A DNA stretch of 64,000 nucleotides from Bowmanella yangjiangensis (GCF_017255015.1 NZ_JAFKCS010000013.1:50533-114532), one strand, 5' to 3'. Numbered from the stretch's first letter, positions 1 to 9,919 are shown. The notes: generated by a model from the letters alone, not told the origin. Translations and numbers: made by a program.

Positions 1-176
1 TTGGAGCGGCTGAAAAAGGTGACATGACCGGTATCCAGACTTTTTTGCAGGGCTGCACGATCCATATAGCCCTGCATCTGAATTTTGCCCGAGATGGCAT
101 GCTGCACCACAACCGGCAACATGCCGTCCATCTTGTCCCAGGCCAGCGCGTCTATATTGTCTTGGTTGATAATCAT
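1..176 (-). CDS. hisI: Phosphoribosyl-AMP cyclohydrolase domain of HisI/HisIE (partial, 3' end outside window)
   Basis: Only the first 58 codons are inside the window; the gene continues past the left edge. The N-terminus has the HisI cyclohydrolase pattern: a VVVQH strand, then QMQGYMDRAAL and TGHVTFFSRS. HisI opens the ring of phosphoribosyl-AMP in histidine synthesis. In most gammaproteobacteria it is fused to the HisE pyrophosphohydrolase, but the fusion cannot be checked here. The ATG at 174-176 follows hisF after a 43-bp gap and is the last gene of the his operon. The gap holds an AGCTACGA/AGCTCG sequence resembling the heptamer repeat at 26517-26565. Confidence 0.93.
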   Translation of the reverse strand, partial: MIINQDNIDALAWDKMDGMLPVVVQHAISGKIQMQGYMDRAALQKSLDTGHVTFFSRS

Positions 177-219
177 AATTGTCTCATTATTTTTTAGCTA
201 CGAAGCTCGATCCTCGCTA

Positions 220-993
220 CTAACTCCTCATAGGGATTTGTTGGGCACGCAGATACTGTTTTAATTCGGGGATAGCGATGATGCCTTTGTGAAAAACCGA
301 GGCGGCCAGCGCACCGTCCACATCTGCCTGTTCAAACACCGCCTTGAAGTGCTCCATGGTTCCCGCGCCGCCTGAGGCGATCAGCGGCACCTGACAGCCA
401 GCACGAATCGCGGATAACTGGGCAATGTCATAGCCCTGACGCACCCCGTCCTGATTCATGCAGTTGAGTACAATTTCACCGGCGCCTCGCTGCTGCACTT
501 CCTTTACCCAGTCAGCGGTTTGCCAGCCGGTGGTCAGAGTGCGTTTCTCGTCGCCGGTAAACTGTTTGACCTGGTAGGTATTGGAGGACTGGTCAAAATA
601 GCTGTCGATACCAATAACCACGCATTGCTGGCCAAATTGGTCATGTAGCTTTGTGATCAGGGTGGGATCGGCCAGCGCCGGAGAGTTGATGGAAACCTTA
701 TCGGCGCCCATTTCCAGTACCTTGCCAGCTTCTTCTACCGATTTAATCCCGCCAGCAACACAAAATGGGATGTTAATGACTTCGGCAATCCGGCTTACCC
801 AGCTTTTGTCCACCACCCGAGCATCACTGGAAGCGGTGATATCGTAGAATACCAATTCGTCAGCGCCTGCCAAAGCATATTGCTCAGCCAGCGGCACAAT
901 ATCACCGACAATTTCATGGTTACGAAATTGCACGCCTTTAACCACTTTGCCGTCTTTTACATCCAAACAGGGAATAATACGTCTGGCCAGCAT
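220..993 (-). CDS. hisF: Imidazole glycerol phosphate synthase, cyclase subunit HisF
   Basis: HisF is the (beta/alpha)8 cyclase half of IGP synthase. It uses ammonia from HisH to turn PRFAR into imidazole glycerol phosphate and AICAR in the cytoplasm. The protein begins [14 protein letters not shown], with the catalytic Asp of the first strand in CLDVKDG, and has the second-half phosphate-binding loop [12 protein letters not shown] chose the ATG at 991-993, giving 257 codons, because it overlaps the hisA stop as TGATG and removes a five-residue extension (MGAKL) that lies inside hisA. Translational coupling to hisA is likely. The stop is TAG at 220-222. Confidence 0.97.
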   Translation of the reverse strand: MLARRIIPCLDVKDGKVVKGVQFRNHEIVGDIVPLAEQYALAGADELVFYDITASSDARVVDKSWVSRIAEVINIPFCVAGGIKSVEEAGKVLEMGADKVSINSPALADPTLITKLHDQFGQQCVVIGIDSYFDQSSNTYQVKQFTGDEKRTLTTGWQTADWVKEVQQRGAGEIVLNCMNQDGVRQGYDIAQLSAIRAGCQVPLIASGGAGTMEHFKAVFEQADVDGALAASVFHKGIIAIPELKQYLRAQQIPMRS

Positions 994-1730
994 CAGTTTT
1001 GCTCCCATAATGCAATGGCTTCAGCCAGTCCAAATTTGCCTTCCAGCAGAGCGCGGCCCAAGATCACTGAGTCGACCTGGGTGCCTTTAAGTGCCTGAAT
1101 ATGCTCAAGGTTGCCAATCCCGCCGGATGCTTGCCAGATAATTTGCGGGAAGGCGGCTTTCATTTCCTGATACAAGGCCTGATTGGGGCCTTGCAGAGTG
1201 CCGTCGCAGGCAATATCGGTACAAAGTACGTGTTTGGCACCGGCCTCTAAAAAACCATCCAGCAAGGGGGCCAGCTCCACACCGCTGTCCTGTTGCCAGC
1301 CGTGCGTGGCAATGCACTTCTTGCCCTGAGTATCAATATTGATGTCCAGGGCCAACACTATGGCATCGCTACCGTATTCACGCAGCCAGCCCTTTACGAG
1401 CTCCGGCTGTTTGGCCGCCAGTGAGCCAATTACCACGCGCTCAATTCCGGTACTGAGCAAGTCCTTCACATCCTGCTCGCTGCGAATACCGCCGCCGGCC
1501 TGAAACTTCATTAGTTTGCTGTCAGCCAATTCGCGGATAAGGCCAAGTTGGCGTTTGGCCGGGTCTTTGGCGCCGGTCAGATCAACAATATGCAGCCAGC
1601 TTGCGCCAGCATCGGCATAGGCTTTAGCTACATCCAGTGGCTTTTGGGTGTAACGGGTTTTTTGTTGGTAATCGCCCTGATAAAGGCGTACCACTTCACC
1701 ATCAATAAGGTCTATGGCTGGAATTATCAT
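993..1730 (-). CDS. hisA: ProFAR isomerase HisA
   Basis: HisA is the 245-residue (beta/alpha)8 isomerase that converts ProFAR to PRFAR by an Amadori rearrangement. It starts with [20 protein letters not shown], whose Asp is the first catalytic residue, and carries [14 protein letters not shown] with the second catalytic Asp. The phosphate-binding ends GGGIRS and SGGIGN are both present. It is the sixth gene of the operon. Its start lies 67 bp after hisH and its stop overlaps the hisF start by one base. Confidence 0.97.
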   Translation of the reverse strand: MIIPAIDLIDGEVVRLYQGDYQQKTRYTQKPLDVAKAYADAGASWLHIVDLTGAKDPAKRQLGLIRELADSKLMKFQAGGGIRSEQDVKDLLSTGIERVVIGSLAAKQPELVKGWLREYGSDAIVLALDINIDTQGKKCIATHGWQQDSGVELAPLLDGFLEAGAKHVLCTDIACDGTLQGPNQALYQEMKAAFPQIIWQASGGIGNLEHIQALKGTQVDSVILGRALLEGKFGLAEAIALWEQN

Positions 1731-1797
1731 GTTTTCTCTCGTCTTGTTCGGGCCAATGCCCGACTGACCAAAGGCGTTGCCAGCGGTCGAGTCTGGA

Positions 1798-2388
1798 TCA
1801 GCACTGGCTGATAAAATTGTTCAACAAACGGCTGCCTGCCTCGCCGGAGCGCTCAGGGTGGAATTGCACACCCATAAAATTGCCCTGGCCAATACTGGCA
1901 CTGAATGGCATGCCGTATTCGCAGCGCGCCAGGGTGTAATCACATACCGATACGGCAAAACTGTGCACAAAATAGAAATAGCTGCCATCGGCGATGCCAT
2001 CAAATAGCGGGCTGTCTGGATTGGGTGTGATGGTATTCCAACCCATATGAGGTAAACGTAGGTTGCCGACCTGCATGCGTTTAACTTCACTGGCAATCAT
2101 GCCAAGGCAAGCCACATGACCCTCTTCAGACTGACGGGTCATTAGCTGCATGCCCAGGCAAATGCCCAGTGTTGGCTGGGTAAGTTCTCTGACCACAGTG
2201 ATCAGTCCTTTGGCTTCAATTTTTTGCATGGCAGCAGGGGCAGAGCCCACGCCGGGCAGAATAACTTTGTCGGCATTTTTAATAACCTCGGGGTCATCGG
2301 AGACCGTCACCGGACACCCGAGTCGCTCAACGGCAAAGCGTACCGAGGCAATATTGGCGCAGCCGGTATCTACAATCACGAGTTCCAC
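1798..2388 (-). CDS. hisH: Imidazole glycerol phosphate synthase, glutamine amidotransferase subunit HisH
   Basis: HisH is the 196-residue class I glutaminase that delivers ammonia to HisF. The nucleophile Cys is in PTLGICLGMQL, and the His-Glu pair is in GVQFHPERS near the C-terminus. The start codon is GTG (2386-2388), overlapping the hisB stop by one base as TAGTG, so translation is probably coupled. The gene is followed by a 67-bp gap before hisA, the longest gap between hisG and hisF, in which I see no clear signal. Confidence 0.96.
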   Translation of the reverse strand: MELVIVDTGCANIASVRFAVERLGCPVTVSDDPEVIKNADKVILPGVGSAPAAMQKIEAKGLITVVRELTQPTLGICLGMQLMTRQSEEGHVACLGMIASEVKRMQVGNLRLPHMGWNTITPNPDSPLFDGIADGSYFYFVHSFAVSVCDYTLARCEYGMPFSASIGQGNFMGVQFHPERSGEAGSRLLNNFISQC

Positions 2389-3458
2389 TAGAGCGCCCCC
2401 TTGCTGCTCGGCAGTACATCACCTTGTTTAGTGATGGCCTGGCGCAAGGCCCGGCCGAATACCTTAAACAGACTTTCTACCTGATGGTGGGCATTGCCTT
2501 CGGTGGTGGAAAGGTGCAGAGAGACCCCCATAGAGTCGGCCAAGGAGCGGAAAAAGTGCGATACCATCTGTGTCGACATTTCACCAACCCGTTCCTGGCT
2601 AAACTCAGCATCGAACTTTAAATAAGGACGGGCCGAAATATCTAACACACACTCGGCGCGGCATTCATCCATCGGCAGGGCAAAGCCAAAGCGACCTATA
2701 CCGCGTTTATCACCTAGTGCTTTACGCAGCGCATCACCCAGAGCTAAGGCGGTGTCTTCCACTGAGTGGTGGTCGTCAATATGCAGATCGCCGTTTACCT
2801 CAACCTGCATGGTAAAACCGCCGTGGGTGGCAATTTGATCCAGCATATGGTCAAAAAAGCCAAGGCCAGTGCTTATTTGCGATTTGGCCTGATTGTCCAG
2901 GTCCACCTTAATACGGATATTGGTTTCCGAGGTGGTACGAATAACCTCGGCGATGCGGCCCTGACCTTTTAATTGTTTCTCAATGGCCAGCCAGTTGTTG
3001 TCCTGCCTGTCATAGCGAATACCGACAATTCCCATATTGTCTGCCAGTTGGATATCGGTGGGGCGATCACCAATCACATAGGAACGGGTGAAATCGATTT
3101 TGCCTTGTTGCAGATAGTCTTTAACCAGCCCCAGCTTGGGTTTGCGGCAACTGCAATTGTCTGCATCAAAGTGCGGGCAAATTAACACGTCGTCAAAGGT
3201 CACTCCCTGACTGGCGAACAGTTCCATCATTTTATTGTGCGGCGCATCAAAGTCCGCCTGCGGGAAACTGTCGGTGCCAAGGCCGTCCTGGTTACTGACG
3301 ATAACCAGCTTAAATCCTGCTTGCTGCAGACGGGTTAAGACTGGAATCACCATAGGTTCAAAGACCAGTTTTTCCAGACTGTCTAACTGTTTATCAATGG
3401 CCGGTTCTTCTACCAGTGTACCGTCGCGGTCGATAAATAAAATAGCTTGCTGGCTCAT
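2388..3458 (-). CDS. hisB: Bifunctional histidinol-phosphatase / imidazoleglycerol-phosphate dehydratase HisB
   Basis: This 356-residue protein is the fused enzyme typical of enterobacteria and relatives. The first ~165 residues are a HAD phosphatase ([12 protein letters not shown] with the nucleophile Asp; Cys/His zinc loop around [14 protein letters not shown]). The rest is the IGP dehydratase with two metal-binding His motifs ([29 protein letters not shown]). It catalyses two separate steps, dehydration of IGP and dephosphorylation of histidinol phosphate. It overlaps hisC by 4 bp (ATGA) and hisH by 1 bp. Confidence 0.97.
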   Translation of the reverse strand: MSQQAILFIDRDGTLVEEPAIDKQLDSLEKLVFEPMVIPVLTRLQQAGFKLVIVSNQDGLGTDSFPQADFDAPHNKMMELFASQGVTFDDVLICPHFDADNCSCRKPKLGLVKDYLQQGKIDFTRSYVIGDRPTDIQLADNMGIVGIRYDRQDNNWLAIEKQLKGQGRIAEVIRTTSETNIRIKVDLDNQAKSQISTGLGFFDHMLDQIATHGGFTMQVEVNGDLHIDDHHSVEDTALALGDALRKALGDKRGIGRFGFALPMDECRAECVLDISARPYLKFDAEFSQERVGEMSTQMVSHFFRSLADSMGVSLHLSTTEGNAHHQVESLFKVFGRALRQAITKQGDVLPSSKGAL

Positions 3459-4537
3459 ATGGCCTTCTCCTCAAAAAAGCGTTGCATGGCGGCCACGAGC
3501 CGCTGATTTTGTTCTTCTGTGCCGATACTGATACGCAGGCAGTTTTCCAACCCTAGTTGCTTGGACTGATCGCGGATCAAAATACCCTGAGCGACCAGAT
3601 CATCCATCAGCCCTTGTTTATATTGGCTGCGCAGTAAAATAAAGTTGGCCTGGCAGTCGCCAACCCGGACAAAGTCGCCTAGGGGTTGCAACTGATCTTG
3701 CAACCGTTGTCTTAGCACATTCAGGACTTCGACTTTCTCCTGCATCCATGCCAGTCCTTGTGGTGACAGGGCCTGGGCGGCAATCTGGGCGACAGGCTCA
3801 GCCAAAGGATAGGGCGCGATGGCTTTGAGTAGCACCTGAATAATCGCAGGGGAGGCTAGGGTGAAGCCGCAGCGAATGCCCGCCAGACCAAAGGCCTTGG
3901 ATAAGGTGCGCAGTACCACCAGATTCGGGTAATTGGCTAACTGCCCAGCCCAGCCCTGGCCTTGCGCAAACTCAATATAGGCTTCGTCCACGGCGACCAG
4001 GGCAGAACCTGCAAAAAGCGCCAGCGCCTGCTCGATTTGTTCAGGCGCGACCTGCGTACCGGTAGGGTTATTCGGCGAACAGATAAATACCACTTTGACC
4101 TTACCGACAAATTCGGCCATGGCATCCAGGTTGAGGCTAAAATCCGCATTAAGGGGGGCTTTATTTACCTTAACGTTAAAGGTCTCGGCGCTGATGGCAT
4201 ACATGCCATAAGTGGGTGGACAGATAAGAATACTGTCCTGTCCGGCATCACAGAAGGCCCGAATTAATAGTTCGATACCTTCATCCGCACCGCGACTGAC
4301 CAGAACCTGTTCGGGTGTGACACCAGCGTAAGCAGCATAGGCTTGTATAACGGCTTTAGGCTGGCAGTCCGGATAGCGGTTTAGTTTGCGACTGTCCAGG
4401 TTGTACTCGCCGACAAAGGGCGATTCGTTTGCATTTAACCAGTCTTGTCCGCCTGAGAATAAGCGTCGCGCCGACTCATACGGCTTCAGATCTCTAAGGT
4501 GTTTTGCTTGTAAAGCGTCAATCAGGCTATCGGTCAT
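3455..4537 (-). CDS. hisC: Histidinol-phosphate aminotransferase HisC
   Basis: HisC is a 360-residue fold-type I PLP aminotransferase that makes histidinol phosphate from imidazole acetol phosphate. The PLP lysine lies in [17 protein letters not shown], preceded by CSPNNPTGT and VDEAYIEF (the Asp that holds the pyridine nitrogen). Length and motifs are normal. Its start overlaps the hisD stop and its stop overlaps the hisB start, each by the 4-bp ATGA arrangement. Confidence 0.97.
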   Translation of the reverse strand: MTDSLIDALQAKHLRDLKPYESARRLFSGGQDWLNANESPFVGEYNLDSRKLNRYPDCQPKAVIQAYAAYAGVTPEQVLVSRGADEGIELLIRAFCDAGQDSILICPPTYGMYAISAETFNVKVNKAPLNADFSLNLDAMAEFVGKVKVVFICSPNNPTGTQVAPEQIEQALALFAGSALVAVDEAYIEFAQGQGWAGQLANYPNLVVLRTLSKAFGLAGIRCGFTLASPAIIQVLLKAIAPYPLAEPVAQIAAQALSPQGLAWMQEKVEVLNVLRQRLQDQLQPLGDFVRVGDCQANFILLRSQYKQGLMDDLVAQGILIRDQSKQLGLENCLRISIGTEEQNQRLVAAMQRFFEEKAI

Positions 4538-5826
4538 TTCAATGCATCCAATCTAAGGGCTACGGCTTGTTTGTGCGCATCCAGGCCTTCGGCATCGGCC
4601 AGGCACATAATGGCCGGGCCAATCTGCTTGAGGCCTTCCTGGCTTAATTCCTGAACGGTGTAGCGGCGCAGAAAATCCAGCAGACCCAGGCTTGAGGTAT
4701 TTCTGGCATAACCATAAGTCGGTAGCACATGGTTTGTGCCGCTGGCATAGTCACCGGCAGACTCAGGCGACCAGGGGCCGACAAAAATGGAGCCTGCATT
4801 AGTGATCTTATCCAGCCAACTGCGTGGATTGTCCATCTGCAGAATTAAATGCTCGGGGCCGTACTGATTTGATACCTCAACCGCCTCTGCCATATCCCTG
4901 GTCAGGATATAGCGGCCGTGTTGCATACTCTGACGGGCAATATCAGCGCGGCCTAGCCGGCTAAGCTGCTGCTCAACGGCTTGTTTTACTGCGCTGATTA
5001 GCGGTTCTGAATCGCTCACCAGCACTGCTTGTGAGTCAATGCCGTGTTCAGCCTGAGAGAGCAGGTCAGAGGCAACAAAAGCCGGATTGGTGAATTTGTC
5101 GGCGATAACCAGCACTTCAGAAGGACCCGCGGGCATATCGATGGCAGGGCCTCCTGGAATTCGACTGACTTGCTGTTTGGCCTCGGTAACATAGCTGTTA
5201 CCCGGACCAAATATTTTATCCACCTTGGCAATGCTTGGCGTGCCAAGGGCCATGGCGGCAATGGCCTGAGCACCACCGCACAGATAAATTTCGTCTATTT
5301 CACAAAGAGTGGCGGCATAAAGTATTTCAGCGGCCAGTGAACCTTGCTTGTTAGGCGGGCTACACAGCACTTTACGTGGGCAACCTGCTACCTGGGCAGT
5401 CACGCCAAGCATCAATACTGTGGAGGGCAGGGGCGCCGTACCGCCAGGAATGTAAAGGCCTACTGCAGCGATGGCTTGGTGTTTAAGCTCGCAGATGACG
5501 CCGGGGCTGGTTTGTACCCTGACATCCTGAGGGCGCTGCGCTGCATGGAACTTACGTATGTTCTGATAAGCAAGTTCAATAGCAGCTTTACGTTCATTGC
5601 TGAGTGTGGCGATGGCCTGCTCAATAGTGACCTTGGATAAACGTAGATCAGTAAGTTCTACCCCATCAAAGCGTTTGGCCAGGCTGAATAAAGCGTCGTC
5701 GGTTTGCTCGGCAACCTGTTTGATAATATCCGCCACCGCCTGGCTAAGGCGTTGATTATCGGCCAGTGCCGGGCGGGATAATAACTGTGCTTGCTGCTGC
5801 TGGGTTAATTGATTCCAGTCTTGCAT
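4534..5826 (-). CDS. hisD: Histidinol dehydrogenase HisD
   Basis: HisD is the zinc- and NAD-dependent enzyme that oxidises histidinol to histidine in two steps. Visible marks are the PGGTAPLPSTVLM and GPGNSYVTEAK segments, MPAGPSEVLVIAD, and YGPEHLILQ with the catalytic Glu-His pair. I set the start at the ATG at 5824-5826 (MQDWNQL, 430 residues). This sits 2 bp after the hisG stop and avoids a 16-residue extension that would overlap hisG. The stop overlaps hisC by 4 bp. Confidence 0.96.
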   Translation of the reverse strand: MQDWNQLTQQQQAQLLSRPALADNQRLSQAVADIIKQVAEQTDDALFSLAKRFDGVELTDLRLSKVTIEQAIATLSNERKAAIELAYQNIRKFHAAQRPQDVRVQTSPGVICELKHQAIAAVGLYIPGGTAPLPSTVLMLGVTAQVAGCPRKVLCSPPNKQGSLAAEILYAATLCEIDEIYLCGGAQAIAAMALGTPSIAKVDKIFGPGNSYVTEAKQQVSRIPGGPAIDMPAGPSEVLVIADKFTNPAFVASDLLSQAEHGIDSQAVLVSDSEPLISAVKQAVEQQLSRLGRADIARQSMQHGRYILTRDMAEAVEVSNQYGPEHLILQMDNPRSWLDKITNAGSIFVGPWSPESAGDYASGTNHVLPTYGYARNTSSLGLLDFLRRYTVQELSQEGLKQIGPAIMCLADAEGLDAHKQAVALRLDALK

Positions 5827-5828
5827 GT

Positions 5829-6728
5829 TTAACCCAACATCTTTTCGATAGGGAGCACCAGAATACTGCTGCAACCCAGGGCCTTAAGTTTTTCCATGGT
5901 TTCCCAGAACAAAGTTTCGGTACTAACTACGTGCACAGCAACGCTATTTTCATTGCCGGCCAGAGGTAGAAGTGTCGGGTTCTCTGCACCAGGTAAAAGC
6001 TGTTTCACCTGCTCTATCTTATCTTTTGGCGCGTGCAGCATGATGTACTTGCTTTCCCGCGCTTGCATTACGCCGTTAATGCGGGTCAGTAGTTTGTCGA
6101 TAAGTTGCTGTTTGCTGTCCAGCATGTCGCCACTGCGTTGAATCAGTACGGCCTTAGAGCGGAAAATGACGTCCTTTTCTACCAGACCATTGGCTTCCAA
6201 GGTTGCGCCGGTACTGACCAGATCGCAGATGGCATCGGCTAGTCCGGCGCGCGGGGCGACTTCAACCGAGCCATTAAGCATGACGGCTTTAGCATCGACA
6301 TTCTGTTCGCGGAAAAAGCGCTCCAGCAAAAAGGGGTAGGTGGTGGCGACTTTTTTACCTTGCAGAGACTGCACGTTTTGGTAATCCATTTCATTCGGTA
6401 CCGCCAGGGACAAACGGCAACCGCCAAACTCTAAGCGTTCCAGAGTCTTATATTGGAACTGTTTACCTTGGGCCTGACGCTCAAGCATTTTTTCTTCCAG
6501 TTCGTTTTCGCCGATGAAGCCCAAATCAACCACACCATCCATCACCAAACCCGGAATGTCGTCGTCTCTGACTCGCAGCAGATCGATGGGCAAGTTGGTG
6601 GCATGGGCAATCAACAAGCGGTCGCGAATCGACAGCTTGACGCCGATAGCTTTGAGTAACTCCATACTGCCTTCGCAAAGGCGGCCGGATTTCTGTACGG
6701 CAATTCTGAGTCTGTTGCGGTCTGTCAT
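5829..6728 (-). CDS. hisG: ATP phosphoribosyltransferase HisG (long form)
   Basis: HisG catalyses the first committed step of histidine synthesis, joining ATP and PRPP, and is usually feedback-inhibited by histidine. At 299 residues it is the long form with a C-terminal regulatory domain, so no HisZ partner is expected. It begins [16 protein letters not shown] and has [12 protein letters not shown] and the PRPP-site-like segment [18 protein letters not shown]. It is the first structural gene of the operon, downstream of the leader peptide and attenuator. Confidence 0.97.
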   Translation of the reverse strand: MTDRNRLRIAVQKSGRLCEGSMELLKAIGVKLSIRDRLLIAHATNLPIDLLRVRDDDIPGLVMDGVVDLGFIGENELEEKMLERQAQGKQFQYKTLERLEFGGCRLSLAVPNEMDYQNVQSLQGKKVATTYPFLLERFFREQNVDAKAVMLNGSVEVAPRAGLADAICDLVSTGATLEANGLVEKDVIFRSKAVLIQRSGDMLDSKQQLIDKLLTRINGVMQARESKYIMLHAPKDKIEQVKQLLPGAENPTLLPLAGNENSVAVHVVSTETLFWETMEKLKALGCSSILVLPIEKMLG

Positions 6729-6759
6729 ATTTTCCTACCTTAATTTTCACGAGCCCTAA

Positions 6760-6792
6760 AACGAAAAACCCCCGGAAGTTGCCTTCCGGGGG
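6760..6792 (-). terminator. his operon attenuator terminator
   Basis: A perfect 10-bp stem (cccccggaag at 6769-6778 pairing with cttccggggg at 6783-6792, 4-nt loop) is followed on the minus strand by a T-rich run (6760-6768). It lies between the leader peptide (stop at 6858) and hisG (start 6728). Upstream are overlapping pairings that could form alternatives: ctggaaggt/accttccag around 6816-6841, and aggttcg/cgaacct around 6804-6850. This is the classical layout for histidine attenuation. Which alternative structures form is inference. Confidence 0.9.
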
Positions 6793-6857
6793 TATCTGAT
6801 TAGGTTCGATATGCCACTGGAAGGTAACCATAGACCTTCCAGCACGAACCTGAAAGG

Positions 6858-6908
6858 TTATGCTATATGATGGTGATGATGAATCGCTTTCAGGTTCTCA
6901 GTAATCAT
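6858..6908 (-). CDS. hisL: his operon leader peptide HisL
   Basis: A 16-codon reading frame, ATG at 6906-6908 to TAA at 6858-6860, encodes MITENLKAIHHHHHIA with five consecutive His codons. It sits 130 bp upstream of hisG and just before the attenuator hairpin. Ribosome stalling at the His codons when charged tRNA-His is scarce would favour the antiterminator, as in the enterobacterial his leader. The E. coli leader has seven His codons, so this run is shorter. No strong ribosome binding site is obvious beyond an A/G-poor stretch. Confidence 0.9.
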   Translation of the reverse strand: MITENLKAIHHHHHIA

Positions 6909-6997
6909 GTTGCTAATTAATTATTCAGGCTATCTTTGTTCGGCCTTTAACTTACTGCATGGCATGGTCCTAAGGCAAGTGGAAATTGGTGCAAAAA

Positions 6998-7026
6998 TTG
7001 ACATTGGTTAAAGCAAAAAAGAATAA
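6998..7026 (+). promoter_or_regulatory. Weak candidate promoter for the small gene at 7142
   Basis: A perfect TTGACA (6998-7003) is followed after 17 bp by GAATAA, a poor -10. It points toward the small coding region at 7142 and lies in the 233-bp gap between hisL and that gene. Only the -35 is convincing, so this is a low-confidence call. Confidence 0.25.
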
Positions 7027-7141
7027 GTAGTTAGAAATTGATGGCACAAAACCCAAAAACTCGAGTCCAATGATTAAGTGTGTTTAAAATATGACCGATA
7101 AAAGAGTGGCTTCAGACCAGAAAAGAGCGATGGGAGTATAG

Positions 7142-7405
7142 ATGGTTAGCGATTTATTGTTTCCAATCTTGCCTAAGCAGGGAAAAACGAACCCAGTTCA
7201 GGATGAACAGCGTGTCGAGCAGGTCAGTAAAGAGGCCAAGCTTCGTTCACTTGAAGAAGATGACCGAAATCTGACCGCTGAAGAGCGGCAAAGTCGGCAA
7301 CAGCAGCAAGAGCAGAAGGGCAAGAAAAAACCAAAACAGGAAGCGGAAAAGCCGGTTGAAGGAGAAAACCGAGCAGGTCCTGGGCACCTGGATATTTATA
7401 TTTGA
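7142..7405 (+). CDS. Small charged hypothetical protein
   Basis: I do not recognise this 87-residue protein. It has a good start context: GGGAG about 7 bases before the ATG. The first ~12 residues are hydrophobic-leaning (VSDLLFPILPKQ). The middle, about residues 20-75, is very rich in Gln, Glu, Lys and Arg and is probably a coiled or disordered segment. The C-terminus ends GHLDIYI, a hydrophobic tail. No signal peptide or membrane helix is evident. It stands alone between the divergent his operon and convergent dsbB. The composition could arise by chance, but start context and codon use support a real gene. Confidence 0.6.
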   Translation: MVSDLLFPILPKQGKTNPVQDEQRVEQVSKEAKLRSLEEDDRNLTAEERQSRQQQQEQKGKKKPKQEAEKPVEGENRAGPGHLDIYI

Positions 7406-7449
7406 CCGCAAAGAAAATGGGCCAGCATTGTGTTACCAGCCCTCAGTAT

Positions 7450-7977
7450 TTATATGTTTTTGAATCTTGCCAGTCTGGCGACAAGTGTTGTGGCTAGCAG
7501 TGTTGTGTAGACCGCGAAAATCACGACCATCCACTGCGGCATACTCATGTCCATAAATGACCAGTCAATGTCCCCACAATCACCTGTAGCTGCGAAAATT
7601 TGCGGGATCCACTCATGCAGAGGCAACCAACTGGGGAAGTTGGGAACAATTTCGCAGACAGTAAAAAATGGGTTCGCAGCAGTTTGAATATCCACATGTT
7701 CAATAGCGACCAGTAATCCCCAAATGGCTGATACAGCCCATAAGCCAAAGGCCAACAGTCGTCCAAACCAGGCTTTGTATAGAAGCAGGCCAAACAGACC
7801 GGCAAACAGCAGGCCGAATACTGCATTGCGCTGATAAATACACATGATGCAAGGCTCAAGGCCCATACCATACTGGAAGTACAATGCAGTGAGTTCCAGT
7901 ATCAAAGCTGAGATAAATAACAATGCCCAGGGCCAGCGTTTGGTTGGCCATTCTGCTATTTGAGAAAACAATTGCAT
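7450..7977 (-). CDS. dsbB: Disulfide bond formation protein DsbB
   Basis: DsbB is the inner-membrane quinone-dependent enzyme that reoxidises periplasmic DsbA. Four hydrophobic segments are visible. The first periplasmic Cys pair is C43-C46 (EPCIMCIYQR), and the second pair is in the larger loop (TVCEIVP ... ATGDCGDIDW). I chose the ATG at 7975-7977 (MQLFSQ, 175 residues), which has AAGAGAG just upstream. An in-frame TTG five codons earlier would bury that site. It lies downstream of nhaB on the same strand, separated by the nhaB terminator, so it probably has its own promoter. Confidence 0.95.
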   Translation of the reverse strand: MQLFSQIAEWPTKRWPWALLFISALILELTALYFQYGMGLEPCIMCIYQRNAVFGLLFAGLFGLLLYKAWFGRLLAFGLWAVSAIWGLLVAIEHVDIQTAANPFFTVCEIVPNFPSWLPLHEWIPQIFAATGDCGDIDWSFMDMSMPQWMVVIFAVYTTLLATTLVARLARFKNI

Positions 7978-7990
7978 ACGCTCTCTTACC

Positions 7991-8018
7991 AAAAGTGAAA
8001 ACGCCTCTTGCGAGGCGT
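7991..8018 (-). terminator. Terminator after nhaB
   Basis: The hairpin acgcctc (8001-8007) / gaggcgt (8012-8018) with a 4-nt loop is followed on the minus strand by TTTTCACTTTT. It lies directly after the nhaB stop at 8027 and before the dsbB start. Confidence 0.85.
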
Positions 8019-8026
8019 CTGATTAG

Positions 8027-9598
8027 TTATTCGTGAGGCATCTCAGAAGGACTATGGTGATTAATCCACTCCATGTGATATAGCCACTCAGTGGACTCTA
8101 ATAAACCAAAATAGGTTGCAGCCAGGCCGACCAGGGTAAGCACTACCGTATAGGGTAAAGCCATATAAACCATTCGACCGTATGACAATCTTAACAATGG
8201 CGCTAATGCCGATGTCAGTAAGAATAAAAACGCAGCCTGACCATTAGGCGTAGCAACACTCGGTAGGTTAGTCCCGGTGTTAATGGCGACAGCCAGCATA
8301 TCAAACTGATCACGGGTAATATGACCGTGTTTCAAGGCGGTACTGACTTCAGTGATGTACACGGAGCCCACAAACACATTGTCACTGACCATAGACAACA
8401 ATCCGTTAGCCAGATAGAACATGACTAACTGAGTTTTGCCTTCAAAGGTTAATACCCAATCGATAACAGGAGTAAACAATCCCTGATCAATAATCACCGC
8501 TACTACAGCAAAAAATACGCAAAGTAGTGAAGTAAAGGGCAAGGCTTCTTCGAATGCTTTACCAATTTGATGCTCGTCAACAACGCCGCAGAAGGCGGTC
8601 GCCAGCACGATAACAGATAGACCAATTAAGCCTACGGCAGACAAGTGGAAAGCCAGACCAATTACCAACCAAACGGCAATCAAAGACTGGATCATTAACT
8701 TTGCGGTATCGCGCTTCGTGCGCTGCTTATCTACGTGGTTACTATAGTCAGCAAGGATAGTGCGCACGGTCTCGGGAAGCTGTGCACCATAAGAGAAAAG
8801 TTTGAATTTCTCCAGGAGAATAGTGGTCAATAACCCGGCGATCAGCACTGGCAAGGTAATAGGGCCCATGCGTACCAGGAATTCAACAAAGTTCCAACCG
8901 GCCTTATCAGCAATAATCAGGTTTTGTGGTTCACCCACCATGGTAGTAACGCCGCCCAGTGCCGTACCAATGGCAGCATGCATCATCAAATTGCGCAAAA
9001 AGCTGCGGAAACCTTCCAAGTCTTCTCGACTGGGCATAGGCATGCTGTCATCCGCGGTGTGATCGTGTTCGTGATGATAATCTTTGCCAGATGCGACTTT
9101 ATGGTAGATGGAGTAGAAACCGGTAGCGACACTGATAATCACCGCAATCACGGTCAATGCATCTAAGAAGGCGGAAAGTACCGCCGAAGAGAGCGTGAAT
9201 GCCAGTGCAAGTGCTGTTTTACTGCGTAATCTGATTAAAAGCTTAGTGAACAGATACAGCAACAGATCTTTCATAAAGTAGATACCTGCCACCATAAAAA
9301 TCAGTAGCAACAGCACCTCAATGTTCACCACTATTTCATGTTTGATATGTTCAGGGCTGGTCATGCCGATAAACACCGCTTCAATGACCAGCAAGCCGCC
9401 GGGTTGCAATGGATAGCATTTCAATGCCATAGCCAAGGTAAAAATAAACTCTAGTATGAGTGCCCAACCCGCTAAATACGGACTGACCTGAAAGAGCAGG
9501 GGGTTGATAATTAAAAACGCAATAATGGCCTTTTTATACCAGTCAGGCGCATTCCCGAGAAAATTTCTGAACAGTGCGACGACCATGGATTGTTGCAT
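8027..9598 (-). CDS. nhaB: Na+/H+ antiporter NhaB
   Basis: NhaB is an electrogenic inner-membrane sodium/proton antiporter for pH and sodium homeostasis. The protein closely follows the family start ([15 protein letters not shown]) and has [46 protein letters not shown] and [17 protein letters not shown], with about a dozen hydrophobic helices. I set the start at 9596-9598 ([10 protein letters not shown], 523 residues) because AAAGGA lies about 11 bases before it. Upstream in-frame codons give a tail without family resemblance. Divergent fadR is the usual neighbour in gammaproteobacteria. Sodium cycling also fits with rnf and motY in this window. Confidence 0.96.
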   Translation of the reverse strand: MQQSMVVALFRNFLGNAPDWYKKAIIAFLIINPLLFQVSPYLAGWALILEFIFTLAMALKCYPLQPGGLLVIEAVFIGMTSPEHIKHEIVVNIEVLLLLIFMVAGIYFMKDLLLYLFTKLLIRLRSKTALALAFTLSSAVLSAFLDALTVIAVIISVATGFYSIYHKVASGKDYHHEHDHTADDSMPMPSREDLEGFRSFLRNLMMHAAIGTALGGVTTMVGEPQNLIIADKAGWNFVEFLVRMGPITLPVLIAGLLTTILLEKFKLFSYGAQLPETVRTILADYSNHVDKQRTKRDTAKLMIQSLIAVWLVIGLAFHLSAVGLIGLSVIVLATAFCGVVDEHQIGKAFEEALPFTSLLCVFFAVVAVIIDQGLFTPVIDWVLTFEGKTQLVMFYLANGLLSMVSDNVFVGSVYITEVSTALKHGHITRDQFDMLAVAINTGTNLPSVATPNGQAAFLFLLTSALAPLLRLSYGRMVYMALPYTVVLTLVGLAATYFGLLESTEWLYHMEWINHHSPSEMPHE

Positions 9599-9904
9599 GC
9601 TATGTGGTCCTTTCAGTGAGTAGGGCGGATTACATGTCGGTGGTGCCATCGGCTAAGCATTAAGGTCGGATCTTCTTGTCCGCTATGCAAATCCCTGATG
9701 TATTTAGCCGCTGGGTTCCCAGCGAGGGAATCCGGCTTAGAATGTTTTAATGAGAAGTTTACAAAAAAGCAAGCCAATTCTTATGCTTACCCCTTATATT
9801 GCGGTGAGCGGAAGGGGCTTTAATCTGTGTGAGGATGGTGGCGAAAAGCCGTTTTTCAGGCACTTTCTGGTGTTACAGTTATTTGGTTTAATTAGCAATG
9901 ACAT

Positions 9905-9919
9905 CTGGTACAATCAGTT
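9905..9919. promoter_or_regulatory. Possible FadR operator in the nhaB-fadR intergenic region
   Basis: CTGGTACAATCAGTT matches 11 of 15 positions of the palindromic FadR operator core as I recall it (CTGGTCGGACCAGTT). It lies 39 bp before the fadR start. FadR could act on its own gene or on nhaB here. The rest of the 359-bp gap (9599-9957) shows no gene or clear structure; a 61-codon open frame at 9750 has no support. This is inference from a motif match. Confidence 0.4.
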
